DNA of 60,643 bases from Anaerostipes hominis (ex Lee et al. 2021) (GTDB lineage: Bacteria; Bacillota; Clostridia; Lachnospirales; Lachnospiraceae). The DNA lies in NCBI RefSeq assembly GCF_002270485.1, contig NZ_NQOG01000015.1:1-60643 (forward strand), written 5' to 3'. Shown here piece after piece: positions 27,062 to 35,500 of this stretch. The translations under genes and the position numbers were made by a program. Below the pieces are notes generated by a model, which ran no database searches, was not told where the DNA came from, and worked only from the letters and a program-made list of their open reading frames with translations. Numbering within the stretch: the first letter of the stretch is position 1; each line of letters begins with the position of its first letter.

Positions 27062-27679
27062 TCACAAGTGAAGAATTCTGTCAGCGCTTTTTGCCATTTC
27101 CATATCATGTGTAACACACACGATAGTCTTGCCCATTTCTTTCATCTGCAAAAACAGTTCAATGATTTTTTTCTTATTATCCTCATCCAGATTCCCCGTA
27201 GGTTCGTCAGCTAATATAATCTCACAGGGTTTTAACATTACCCGTGCAAGTGCGATTCGCTGCTGTTCTCCACCGCTCAATTCAAACACTTTTTGATTTT
27301 TGCACTCTGTATTCAGACCAACCTTTTGCAAAATTTTATCTGCCGTTTTTTTTGAAAAATCTTTGCTGTAGGGCTTTGACAGGAGCAGATTTTCCATCAC
27401 AGTCTCATTTTCTATGAGGGCATAATTTTGGAATACATATCCGAGAATGTATCTGCGGAAATATTGAAGATCCTTACCCGATATTCTGCTTTTTTCTTTG
27501 ATCTGAACCGTTCCTGTATCAGGAGTATCCAATAGTCCGATTAAATTTAAGATTGTAGTTTTTCCTGATCCGCTTGGTCCCATAATGGAGACAAATTCAT
27601 GCTCCTTTATGTCCATGGAAAAATCTTTGAGTACTTGATGATTTCCAAATGCCTTATCAATATGTTGAAGCGATATCAT
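27062..27679 (-). CDS. ABC transporter ATP-binding protein, lactococcin-972 export group
   Basis: A 205-aa ATPase. Walker A GPSGSGKTTILN (about 33-44), Q-loop FQNYAL, signature LSGGEQQRIALARV and Walker B ILADEPTGNLD are all intact, so it should be active. It resembles the MacB/LolD-type ATPases that sit beside lactococcin 972 loci. Its start overlaps the stop of the membrane protein upstream by four bases (ATGA), implying translational coupling. Together they would form an export or immunity transporter. Confidence 0.88.
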   Translation of the reverse strand: MISLQHIDKAFGNHQVLKDFSMDIKEHEFVSIMGPSGSGKTTILNLIGLLDTPDTGTVQIKEKSRISGKDLQYFRRYILGYVFQNYALIENETVMENLLLSKPYSKDFSKKTADKILQKVGLNTECKNQKVFELSGGEQQRIALARVMLKPCEIILADEPTGNLDEDNKKKIIELFLQMKEMGKTIVCVTHDMEMAKSADRILHL

Positions 27680-29859
27680 AGCTGCTCTCCTTTCAAAGTC
27701 ATTAAGACTCCTTTTTTATTTAAATATTTATATTCTATTCTCAGTACGATTCCCTGCAAAAATATTGAGGCGGCAGGATACAGGAGAATGACATAGCTCC
27801 GATTAATAAGAAATATGATTAGTCCCGCCAGAATATCAATCATGAGGAATGAGACAGCAAGTTCTTTCACACTTTGCCAGAAGGAATATCCAAACAGAAA
27901 TTCCAGGCTCATCCGGTACAACTTTGAATTAAAATAGCACCATATCGCACTGGTTAGAAAAATAAGACCACAAATTCCAGCCGTGATCAGCGTGATTACC
28001 TGCTGAAACAATGCATTGTGGATTCTCACAAGTGCTGAACTTGCCTCCCCATAGACATTCTTAACACTATCTACCCCTGTTGATTTCAGATGTTTGACAA
28101 TAGGAGCAATTTTTTGATATGCATCTCCTTTTGAATGATCTTCCATAAACAAATAAGTATTATACATTGATGCAATATTAGAGGAATCTATCACATTTGT
28201 ATATACGATGGCAATAGGGTCGGTCACCTGATTCTTTTCGTTTCCTGTGCCGGCACAATAAGTAAAATATGTTTGGTTCGGCTTTGTATAGATAATGTGA
28301 ACAGATAACTGTTTTTTGGGAGTCTTATTAAGAGTCTTTTTCATTGCCTTTCGATAAATATTGTCTACATCTACTTTTTGAAAATAAAAATAATCTTTAT
28401 ATTCTTTTAAAATATCTTTCTCGTATTTCTTATAGTTTAAAGGTACCAACACGTTTAACGTATTTTTATTGTAAATCATTTGATCTTGAATGGAAATTCC
28501 ATTTGTGGTCCTGATCGGATTTCGTTTTAAGTAATTTAAATCAACAGTAATGCGTTTTCCATAGGGAGAGCAGACAGCCTCCTTTTCAGACATTCCATCT
28601 TCGTAAGCGTAAACTTTTTTTCCACCGCTTTTGGCTGATACTGCAAAATTATCTGATTCGATCATAAAAACTCCGGCCTGATTTTTGGCTGTCTCATAAA
28701 ATCTCGACAGTTTATCATTTGTCTTTCTCTCAGGAACCAGATCATGCCAAACCGCAGGATTATACTCTGAGTACTCAATCTTAAATATGCTTTTTGACTG
28801 ATTCCAGAATTCCAGCCCCTGTTTCTTTTCCTCTAGTCTTTGGTAATTTAGTGATGTCAGATTTACCATATAAAAGATGCCCAGCATAGCAGCCGCAAGC
28901 AGAGACAATGAAATCCATTTGGCATTTCCAAAAATTCTTTTTCCTTTCACTTGCGACGCAGACAATTCCAAGCATGTTACAACATAAAAAGCAGCCAGAT
29001 TGATAAGGCTTATGGCAGCAAATATGAAAATGTTAATGGTTAATGCAGCCAAAAAATATTTTATAAAATTGGAGGGACCTTCGGTTCTGTAACATGCCCC
29101 GATCCATAAAAATATTTGGGTGGCCCAGATTCCAGCCAGCAGTTTCATAAACTGTATCTGCAATTGACAGAACATCTGTTTTTTAGAATATCCCCAAAGC
29201 CTCATGAGGGCAAACTTTTTTGTATTGGAAATCATAAACACAAGAATGCCGGCAATATAAAGCACAAACGCTAAAACTACGATAGATAACATAGAAAAAT
29301 TCAACAGTTTCAGACTGTCTGCATAGGAAGGATGTATGTCGATTTTTCCATAAACCGAAAACTCTTTCAAAAAAGTTTTTCTTGATTTCTCAGTCATGTT
29401 ATGAAAATAAAAGGTATCCCCCAAGCCCACGTTTTTAACATCTTGAAACCGATAGACATGAATGTTCCACTTTGTAAAAGGAAACCAGAATGTTCCGGAT
29501 ACTTTGTTTTTATTCCCCTTTTTGTTAGACAAGAATTGTCCCGTCATGGGAAAACTCCCGGTTTTCAACTTTTTTTGTGTGTGAAACATTTCATCAGTGG
29601 CATAAACATTCAAATCTGTTTCACTCATGAATTCATACTGCATAACGCCTGTATGAGTATGTTGGGAAAAATCAATCATAGCCTGACGCATATCTTTTGT
29701 GTCCGCAGCAGTCCGGTCCGATGTATGATAGTATTCAAAAACTGCTGTCTTTTTATGAAAAAGCTCCTCGGCAAAGCGATAATTATTAAATAGATGAAAT
29801 CCAAAAATATTTGTGATAGTGATGGTCAGTGCAAGCAGTAAATACATAATCTTTTTCAT
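27676..29859 (-). CDS. Bacteriocin-associated integral membrane protein (lactococcin-972 type, DUF1430-like)
   Basis: A 727-aa permease-like protein. One membrane segment at the N-terminus, a roughly 150-residue extracellular part, a cluster of four segments (about 190-330), a second large outer domain, and a final group of three segments (about 635-715). Size and order match the putative immunity/export proteins of lactococcin 972 loci (seven or more helices). It pairs with the overlapping ATPase gene. GGAATCTAAATT precedes the ATG. Confidence 0.8.
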   Translation of the reverse strand: MKKIMYLLLALTITITNIFGFHLFNNYRFAEELFHKKTAVFEYYHTSDRTAADTKDMRQAMIDFSQHTHTGVMQYEFMSETDLNVYATDEMFHTQKKLKTGSFPMTGQFLSNKKGNKNKVSGTFWFPFTKWNIHVYRFQDVKNVGLGDTFYFHNMTEKSRKTFLKEFSVYGKIDIHPSYADSLKLLNFSMLSIVVLAFVLYIAGILVFMISNTKKFALMRLWGYSKKQMFCQLQIQFMKLLAGIWATQIFLWIGACYRTEGPSNFIKYFLAALTINIFIFAAISLINLAAFYVVTCLELSASQVKGKRIFGNAKWISLSLLAAAMLGIFYMVNLTSLNYQRLEEKKQGLEFWNQSKSIFKIEYSEYNPAVWHDLVPERKTNDKLSRFYETAKNQAGVFMIESDNFAVSAKSGGKKVYAYEDGMSEKEAVCSPYGKRITVDLNYLKRNPIRTTNGISIQDQMIYNKNTLNVLVPLNYKKYEKDILKEYKDYFYFQKVDVDNIYRKAMKKTLNKTPKKQLSVHIIYTKPNQTYFTYCAGTGNEKNQVTDPIAIVYTNVIDSSNIASMYNTYLFMEDHSKGDAYQKIAPIVKHLKSTGVDSVKNVYGEASSALVRIHNALFQQVITLITAGICGLIFLTSAIWCYFNSKLYRMSLEFLFGYSFWQSVKELAVSFLMIDILAGLIIFLINRSYVILLYPAASIFLQGIVLRIEYKYLNKKGVLMTLKGEQL

Positions 29860-29902
29860 AATTTAGATTCCTTACAAGAGATATTAATAGAGCCACATAC
29901 TA

Positions 29903-29944
29903 AGGCATTCTCCACATGATTTCCGTTCGGCTCTTAGAATGCCT
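29903..29944 (-). other. Hairpin between bacteriocin and transporter genes
   Basis: AGGCATTCT at 29903-29911 and AGAATGCCT at 29936-29944 form a 9-bp inverted repeat in the 180-base gap. Without a T-run it may act as a leaky attenuator or RNA stabiliser, giving more bacteriocin mRNA than transporter mRNA. Confidence 0.4.
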
Positions 29945-30039
29945 CTCTCCAATCATGCAGAAAATGCCTTTTTAATATTTCAGACAGATAATTATGAGCA
30001 GATAATTGCTAAATATATTTTATCCTAGTCTCTAATTAA

Positions 30040-30471
30040 TTATCTTGTACTCCATTTTGCTTTGTTGCCTGTTAAGGTTGAGTAAATCCATTTATGCGCT
30101 CTTTTTCCTTTTACAGTCCAAGAACTGGAATAGTATTTACTTGAATTGGAATTTTTTAAGGATACTCGATGTTGATAATAATTATTGTCAAAATAGCCAT
30201 GTAATTTTTCTGGCTCCCACTCTACCCAGAAATATCCTTTTCTGGCGTTTGGTTTTTTTGGTCTTGATCTGAGCATACTTTGTTTATCGGAAGCATCTTT
30301 TTTCACACCATAGATTATCTGAGATGTACTTGGCTTTGAACCTTGCATATATTCGTCCAAATTAATTTCCTGTTCTGTATCGTTATTAAATGTATTAGCA
30401 AAAACACCAATTCCCGTGACACAGAAGCAAGTACATAAAATAAGTGCAGTAATAAATAATTTTTTTTTCAT
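30040..30471 (-). CDS. Lactococcin-972 family bacteriocin precursor
   Basis: A 143-aa secreted protein. Signal peptide at residues 1-26 (basic start KKK, hydrophobic core, probable cut after VFA). The C-terminal part matches the lactococcin 972 pattern of aromatic residues and spaced Tyr/His: YFWVEWEP, then NNYYQHRVSLKNS and SSSWTVKGKRAHKW. Lactococcin 972 binds lipid II and blocks septum formation in relatives. Start at ATG 30471 with AAGGAGAGCC upstream; a longer frame to 30582 lacks a ribosome site. The precursor is longer than classical members because of an acidic linker after the signal. Confidence 0.75.
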   Translation of the reverse strand: MKKKLFITALILCTCFCVTGIGVFANTFNNDTEQEINLDEYMQGSKPSTSQIIYGVKKDASDKQSMLRSRPKKPNARKGYFWVEWEPEKLHGYFDNNYYQHRVSLKNSNSSKYYSSSWTVKGKRAHKWIYSTLTGNKAKWSTR

Positions 30472-30731
30472 AGTTGGCTCTCCTTGATTAAAGTTAAAAT
30501 TATTCATATTATATAATATTATTGCCTGTAAAAAAATTCTAGAATTGTAGAGTATAATACACATTTTTTTAAATCGTGTCAATATTGAATATATAAAAAT
30601 ATGGTAAATATTTTAGAAGCGTAAATAGAATATTTAAATTCCATCCCTGTAACATCCCCTATGGAAGTTATCCTTGCAATTTTTAGTATATTCTTATCTT
30701 GTGATGCTGGTATTGATTGGAGATTCTCATT

Positions 30732-30893
30732 ATGAACAAATATAAACACTTAACCCTGCAAGAACGTTCTACTATTAAACTTTTGTTGGATGCGTTCTCT
30801 TCCTTTAAAGTGGAACGTTCCTTTTTTATTTCAACATTAAATTACTTTTTGAATAATAAATATTGCGATAGGAGAAAAATACAATTAAAATGA
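30732..30893 (+). pseudogene. IS30-family transposase remnant (N-terminus only)
   Basis: ATG at 30732 begins a 53-codon frame whose first 20 or so residues, NKYKHLTLQERSTIKLLL, match the start of IS30 transposases (helix-turn-helix region). After residue 26 the homology stops and the catalytic DDE region is absent. A decayed copy marking the left-hand border of the beta-amino-acid operon and the right-hand border of the bacteriocin region. The remainder of 30583-31006 holds no other gene I can support. Confidence 0.65.
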
Positions 30894-31006
30894 GAATACA
30901 TAGAGTAATTAGAGATGAACGAGCATTATGATAAAAAAGTTCTACCTAAAAGGTTATTTTATTTTTACTGGTTTGTTGTGGTACTATAAAATAAAAAAGA
31001 AGGTAT

Positions 31007-31237
31007 TTGAAAATGATTCAATTATATAGAAATAACAAAATAAATTTAGATTTTCCTATGCCGACCGTGCTGAAAAAACTAATCAAGGAAGCAGATGCAT
31101 ATTATGAAAAAGATGACTGGTTCTGGTATGATATTCGGGTATCAGAGATAGAGTCTACAACCAAACAATATTTGTTATGCGGGCTCATCACACAAGGGAT
31201 GTTTCAAAAGATATGGAAGCGATATGGAATCAGCTAG
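31007..31237 (+). CDS. Small hypothetical protein
   Basis: A 76-aa protein rich in Lys, Tyr and Trp, beginning MIQLYRNNKINLDF after two residues, with AAGAAGG upstream and a hairpin downstream (31293-31316). No signal peptide or membrane segment. I do not recognise a family. The look (DDWFWYDIRVSEIE) is that of a small cytoplasmic protein found near mobile DNA. Confidence 0.45.
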   Translation: MKMIQLYRNNKINLDFPMPTVLKKLIKEADAYYEKDDWFWYDIRVSEIESTTKQYLLCGLITQGMFQKIWKRYGIS

Positions 31238-31292
31238 ACAAATTTCTTAAACCATTGTCTAGGCAAATACATAAGACAGTAAAATCTAAATG

Positions 31293-31316
31293 ACCCGGCA
31301 GACAGCCGGGCCTTTG
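31293..31316. terminator. Hairpin between convergent genes
   Basis: ACCCGGC-AGACA-GCCGGG with moderately T-rich flanks on both sides; may end the small gene on the plus strand and the acyl-CoA dehydrogenase operon on the minus strand. Confidence 0.5.
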
Positions 31317-31333
31317 ACTCTTATTTCTTTGAT

Positions 31334-32473
31334 TCAGCGGAACAAACTGCCGCTGATCACAAGCTTCTGAATTTCATTGGTGCCTTCATAGATCTGTGTG
31401 ATCTTGGCATCTCTCATCATGCGCTCTACATGGTATTCTTTCATGTAACCGTTGCCTCCGAGCATCTGTACGGCTTCCTGTGAAACCTGCATAGCCGCAT
31501 CGGTACATACCATTTTTGCTTTAGCCGCAGAGATAGAGTAACTGCGTCCTTCCTGTTTATCCATAGCAGCTTTATAAAGCATATACTGTGCCTGTTCAAT
31601 CTGTACAGAGAGTTCCGCCATTTTAAACGTCAAATACTGATTTTTAAACAGTGGTTTTCCAAACTGCTGGCGGTCTTTCAGGTACTGGAGAGCGATGTCA
31701 TAAGCGCCCTTTGCAATTCCAAGACCCTGGGCAGCAACACCGATTCTTCCGCCGTCCAAGTCTTTCATGGCAACAGCAAATCCCCTGCCTTCCTCACCTA
31801 CCATATTTTCTTTTGGAACTCTTACATTTTCAAAGATAATCTCTGAAACCTGAGCACTTCTGATCCCACATTTGTTTTCGATCGTGCCGACAGAAACTCC
31901 CGGCATAGCTTTTTCTACGACAAAAGCAGATAATCCTTTTGTTTTCTTTTCCGGATCTGTCAGGGCAAATACAAGGAAGTAGTCAGCCAGAGGTCCGTTT
32001 GTGATAAAACATTTCAGACCGTTCAGAACATAAGCTTCGCCGTCCCAGAGAGCGGTTGTCTTACATCCGGCAGCGTCAGAACCTGCTTCCGGCTCAGTAA
32101 GACAGAAAGCACCCATCTTTTTACCGGACAGGACATCCGGAAGATATTTCTTTTTGAGCTCTTCGCTGGCAGAGTTGATCAGACCGCCGGAGAAGAGGGA
32201 AGTACATACAGAATAAGCAATTCCTACGGAAGAGTTTACTTTGGAGATTTCTTCTACAGCTAATACATAAGAGAGATAGTCGGCTCCCTGTCCGCCGTAT
32301 TCTTTTGGAAATGGAAGACCGATCAGGCCCATCTGTCCCATTTTTGCATAGGCTTTTTCAGGGAATTTCCCTTCTTCATCATCTTTTAATACAGTTGGAA
32401 GCAATTCAGTCTGAGCCAGTTGTCTTGTAATATTCTGAATGGATAACTGCTGGTCGGTTAATTGAAAATTCAT
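31334..32473 (-). CDS. Acyl-CoA dehydrogenase (second in operon)
   Basis: A 379-aa flavin enzyme of the short-chain acyl-CoA dehydrogenase family. FAD/substrate motifs CLTEPEAGSDAAG and CFITNGPLADY and the catalytic Glu in TQIYEGTNEI are present. Full length. Last gene of the operon; its start overlaps the etfA stop by four bases. With EtfAB it would reduce an enoyl-CoA such as acrylyl-CoA or methacrylyl-CoA, or run the reverse. Which of the two dehydrogenases serves which substrate cannot be told from sequence. Confidence 0.88.
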   Translation of the reverse strand: MNFQLTDQQLSIQNITRQLAQTELLPTVLKDDEEGKFPEKAYAKMGQMGLIGLPFPKEYGGQGADYLSYVLAVEEISKVNSSVGIAYSVCTSLFSGGLINSASEELKKKYLPDVLSGKKMGAFCLTEPEAGSDAAGCKTTALWDGEAYVLNGLKCFITNGPLADYFLVFALTDPEKKTKGLSAFVVEKAMPGVSVGTIENKCGIRSAQVSEIIFENVRVPKENMVGEEGRGFAVAMKDLDGGRIGVAAQGLGIAKGAYDIALQYLKDRQQFGKPLFKNQYLTFKMAELSVQIEQAQYMLYKAAMDKQEGRSYSISAAKAKMVCTDAAMQVSQEAVQMLGGNGYMKEYHVERMMRDAKITQIYEGTNEIQKLVISGSLFR

Positions 32474-33507
32474 ATTGAAACCTCTTTCTGTGTGAGCTTG
32501 GCAATCATTGCCGGAATCACATCATTTAAATCTCCTACAATCCCATAATCACAGATGCCGAAGATCGGCGCTTCTGGGTCTTTATTAATTGCAACAATAT
32601 ATTTTGATTCATTCATTCCTGCCAGATGCTGGATTGCGCCTGAGATACCACAGGCGATATAAATATCCGGACGTACCGTGGTTCCTGTCTGTCCTACCTG
32701 ATGGGAAGCATCGATCCATCCAGCCTCTACACAAGCTCTGGAAGATCCAACTTCCGCACCGAGGACATCAGCTAACTCTTGAATCAAATGGAATCCCTCT
32801 GCGGATTTCAATCCCCGGCCTCCGGATACGATGATCCGCGCGTCTGTCAGATTGACCTGTTTCTTTTCTTTTTTAATAATTTCTACAAGCTTTGCTCTGA
32901 TATCATTTTCTGAGAGATCCGGAATAAAAGTTTCCATTGTTCCGGCAGCCGTTTCCTGATGGATGGCTTTCTCCATGACGCCGGGTCTTACCGTAGACAT
33001 CTGCGGCCGGTTCTTTGGGCAGACAATGGTGGCCATAAGGTTCCCTCCGAATGCAGGCCTTGTCTGAAGAATTTTTCCGTCTTCTGCGTCAATCTCAAGT
33101 TTTGTACAGTCTGCGGTAAGCCCTGTTCCAAGCCGGGCAGCAATCCTTGGTCCGATATCGCGGCCGATCGAGGTTGCGCCTACCAGAACAATCTCGGGTT
33201 TCTTTTCCTGGATCAGCTGTACAAAAGCGGAAGTATAGCCGTCGGTTGAAAAGCTTGCAAGGAGCGGATGTGACATATAGTAAACGACATCAGCGCCATA
33301 GTGAAGAAGCTTTTCAACTTCTGATTCAATTTTGTAACCTGGTATTACAACAGCAAGTTTTTTCTTAAGCTGATCGGCCAGCTTGCGGCCTTCTCCCATC
33401 AGTTCGATCGTAACGGGCTGTATGTTCCCTTCCCGTTGTTCTCCAAGGACCCAGACATCTTCATATGCACTCAGGTCGATTCCCTGGTTTACTTTTGCTC
33501 GTTCCAT
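32470..33507 (-). CDS. etfA: Electron transfer flavoprotein, alpha subunit
   Basis: A 345-aa EtfA with the C-terminal FAD domain motifs [43 protein letters not shown] and the terminal [20 protein letters not shown]. No extra ferredoxin domain at the N-terminus. It partners EtfB, 12 bases upstream, to carry electrons between NADH and the acyl-CoA dehydrogenases encoded on both sides. Confidence 0.93.
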   Translation of the reverse strand: MERAKVNQGIDLSAYEDVWVLGEQREGNIQPVTIELMGEGRKLADQLKKKLAVVIPGYKIESEVEKLLHYGADVVYYMSHPLLASFSTDGYTSAFVQLIQEKKPEIVLVGATSIGRDIGPRIAARLGTGLTADCTKLEIDAEDGKILQTRPAFGGNLMATIVCPKNRPQMSTVRPGVMEKAIHQETAAGTMETFIPDLSENDIRAKLVEIIKKEKKQVNLTDARIIVSGGRGLKSAEGFHLIQELADVLGAEVGSSRACVEAGWIDASHQVGQTGTTVRPDIYIACGISGAIQHLAGMNESKYIVAINKDPEAPIFGICDYGIVGDLNDVIPAMIAKLTQKEVSI

Positions 33508-33519
33508 TTTCTGTCCTCC

Positions 33520-34311
33520 TTAAATCAAATTTGCCTGCAGAAGCTTCTCAATGAGGGTTTCCGCTTTGTCTGAATCCGTTCTTCCTTCGATGATCTCACT
33601 TTGTTTCGATTTAACAGGGACAAAGGAACGGTAAACATTGGTGGGAGAACCTTTTAGTCCGATCTGAGTCTGATCTACATCCAGATCAGAAAGACCTAAC
33701 ATCTTGATTTCTACATCTCCGTCATAAGCTCTGAAAATTCCCTGTACGGTCGGGAATCTTGGCTCGTTCAGTTCCTTGATGGCAGTCAGGAGTACCGGCA
33801 GTTTAGTGCGGATCTTATAGTCTCCTGTTTCCGTAAATCTTGTTACATTCAGAGCGTCTCCATCGCACTCGATATGTTTTGCATAGGTGATCTGTGGAAT
33901 GCCAAGAAATTCAGCGATTTCAGGTCCTACCTGTGCGGTATCACCGTCAATGGCCTGTCTTCCGCATAGGATCAGGTCATAATCTCCGATTTTTTCAATG
34001 GCTGCCGCAAGGATTGTGGCAGTAGCCCATGTGTCAGATCCTCCGAATGCCCGATCGCTCACCAGATATGCATGGTCTGCTCCCATTGCAATCGCTTCTT
34101 TTAATGCATCTGCAGCCTGAGGAGGTCCCATACTTACGACGGAAACTTCGGCTCCTGTTTCTTCTTTCAGGACAAAGGCAGCCTCCAATGCATTTTTATC
34201 ATCCGGATTGATAATGCTTGGGACTCCTTCCCGGATCAGTGTCCCGGTCTCCTGGTTGATCCGGACTTCGTTGGTATCCGGAACCTGCTTTACGCATACA
34301 ATGATCTTCAT
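33520..34311 (-). CDS. etfB: Electron transfer flavoprotein, beta subunit
   Basis: A 263-aa EtfB. Motifs VCVKQVPDTNEVRI, GTLIREGVPSIINPDDKNAL, SMGPPQAADALKEA and CGRQAIDGDTAQVGPEIAE resemble those of clostridial EtfB proteins that pair with butyryl-CoA dehydrogenase in electron bifurcation. So reduction of the enoyl-CoA here could be coupled to ferredoxin reduction; that is an inference from similarity, not proof. Located between the two acyl-CoA dehydrogenase genes. Confidence 0.93.
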   Translation of the reverse strand: MKIIVCVKQVPDTNEVRINQETGTLIREGVPSIINPDDKNALEAAFVLKEETGAEVSVVSMGPPQAADALKEAIAMGADHAYLVSDRAFGGSDTWATATILAAAIEKIGDYDLILCGRQAIDGDTAQVGPEIAEFLGIPQITYAKHIECDGDALNVTRFTETGDYKIRTKLPVLLTAIKELNEPRFPTVQGIFRAYDGDVEIKMLGLSDLDVDQTQIGLKGSPTNVYRSFVPVKSKQSEIIEGRTDSDKAETLIEKLLQANLI

Positions 34312-34324
34312 GCTTTCCCTCCCA

Positions 34325-35479
34325 TTACTTTCCGTTAGAATTTAAAACGGCTCTTGAGATCACGACCTTGTGGATCTCAGAAGTACCTTCATAGATTTCA
34401 GTGATTTTGGCGTCTCTGTACATGCGTTCTAAAGGATAGTCTTTCATATAGCCATAGCCGCCATGGATCTGAAGGGCAAGATTCGTAACAAATCTTGCAT
34501 TTTCAGAAGCGTTTAATTTTGCGATGGCAGCTTCTTTTGTGTGTGGCTGGCCAGTGCTTTTTAAATAAGCGGCATAGTAGATCATCCATTTTGCACACTC
34601 GGTTTTTGTGGCCATATCTGCAATATACCACTGAAGACCCTGAAGAGCTTTGATCGGGTTTCCGAACTGAACCCTCTCGTTCATATACTTGACACTCTCA
34701 TCAAGCGCACCTTCTGCGATTCCCAGCGCCTGTGCTGCAACACCGATTCTGGCGCCGTCCAGAGCATTCATGGCCATCTTGAATCCGGCGCCTTCTTTGC
34801 CTACAAGATTTTCTTTTGGAACACGGCACTGGTCAAAGATTAATTCTGCGGTTTCTGAACCGTGGATTCCCATTTTGTTCTCAATCTTACCGACAGAGAA
34901 TCCTGGTGTTCCCTTTTCTACTAAAATACAAGATAATCCTTTGACTCCTTTGGATGGGTCGGTCAGAGCAAAAATAAGAAGATATTTTGCCTGGCCTCCG
35001 CCGGAAATAAAGCATTTTGTACCATTTAAGACATATTCTCCAGTTTCCTCATCAAAAACAGCCGTTGTCCTTACCGCAGCGGCATCGGAGCCGGCATTGG
35101 GTTCTGTCAGCGCAAAAGCTGCAAGGTGTCCGCCGGATGTCACTTCCGGTAAATATTTTTTCTTTTGTTCCTCACTGCCGAACTTTAAAAGTACAGAAGC
35201 AAAGATGGTGTGAATAGACAGAATACCTGCCGTGGCTGCACATTTTTTTGCAAGTTCTGTGACTGTGATCACCTTATCAATGTCATTGCCTCCGCTTCCG
35301 CCGTATTCTTCCGGAGTCCCGATTCCAGTAAGACCGAGCCTTGCCATCTGCTCAAATGTATCTCTCGGAAAGATCCCGGTCTGATCCACATCTTCGGCCC
35401 GGGGCCCTACCACTTTTTCAGCAAATTCACGAACTGTCTTTTTCAGCATTTCCTGTCCGTCTGTCAGTTTAAAATCCAT
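34325..35479 (-). CDS. Acyl-CoA dehydrogenase (first in operon)
   Basis: A 384-aa acyl-CoA dehydrogenase, a paralogue of the protein at 31334. It has ALTEPNAGSDAAAVRTTA, CFISGGGQAKYLLIF, the catalytic Glu in TEIYEGTSEIHK and the C-terminal IHGGYGYMKDYPLERMYRD. It follows the CoA-transferase by 21 bases and precedes etfB by 13. In the proposed pathway it is an acrylyl-CoA (or methacrylyl-CoA) reductase working with EtfAB, as described for Clostridium propionicum. Confidence 0.88.
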   Translation of the reverse strand: MDFKLTDGQEMLKKTVREFAEKVVGPRAEDVDQTGIFPRDTFEQMARLGLTGIGTPEEYGGSGGNDIDKVITVTELAKKCAATAGILSIHTIFASVLLKFGSEEQKKKYLPEVTSGGHLAAFALTEPNAGSDAAAVRTTAVFDEETGEYVLNGTKCFISGGGQAKYLLIFALTDPSKGVKGLSCILVEKGTPGFSVGKIENKMGIHGSETAELIFDQCRVPKENLVGKEGAGFKMAMNALDGARIGVAAQALGIAEGALDESVKYMNERVQFGNPIKALQGLQWYIADMATKTECAKWMIYYAAYLKSTGQPHTKEAAIAKLNASENARFVTNLALQIHGGYGYMKDYPLERMYRDAKITEIYEGTSEIHKVVISRAVLNSNGK

Positions 35480-35500
35480 TTTTACCTCCCGCTCTCCTAA

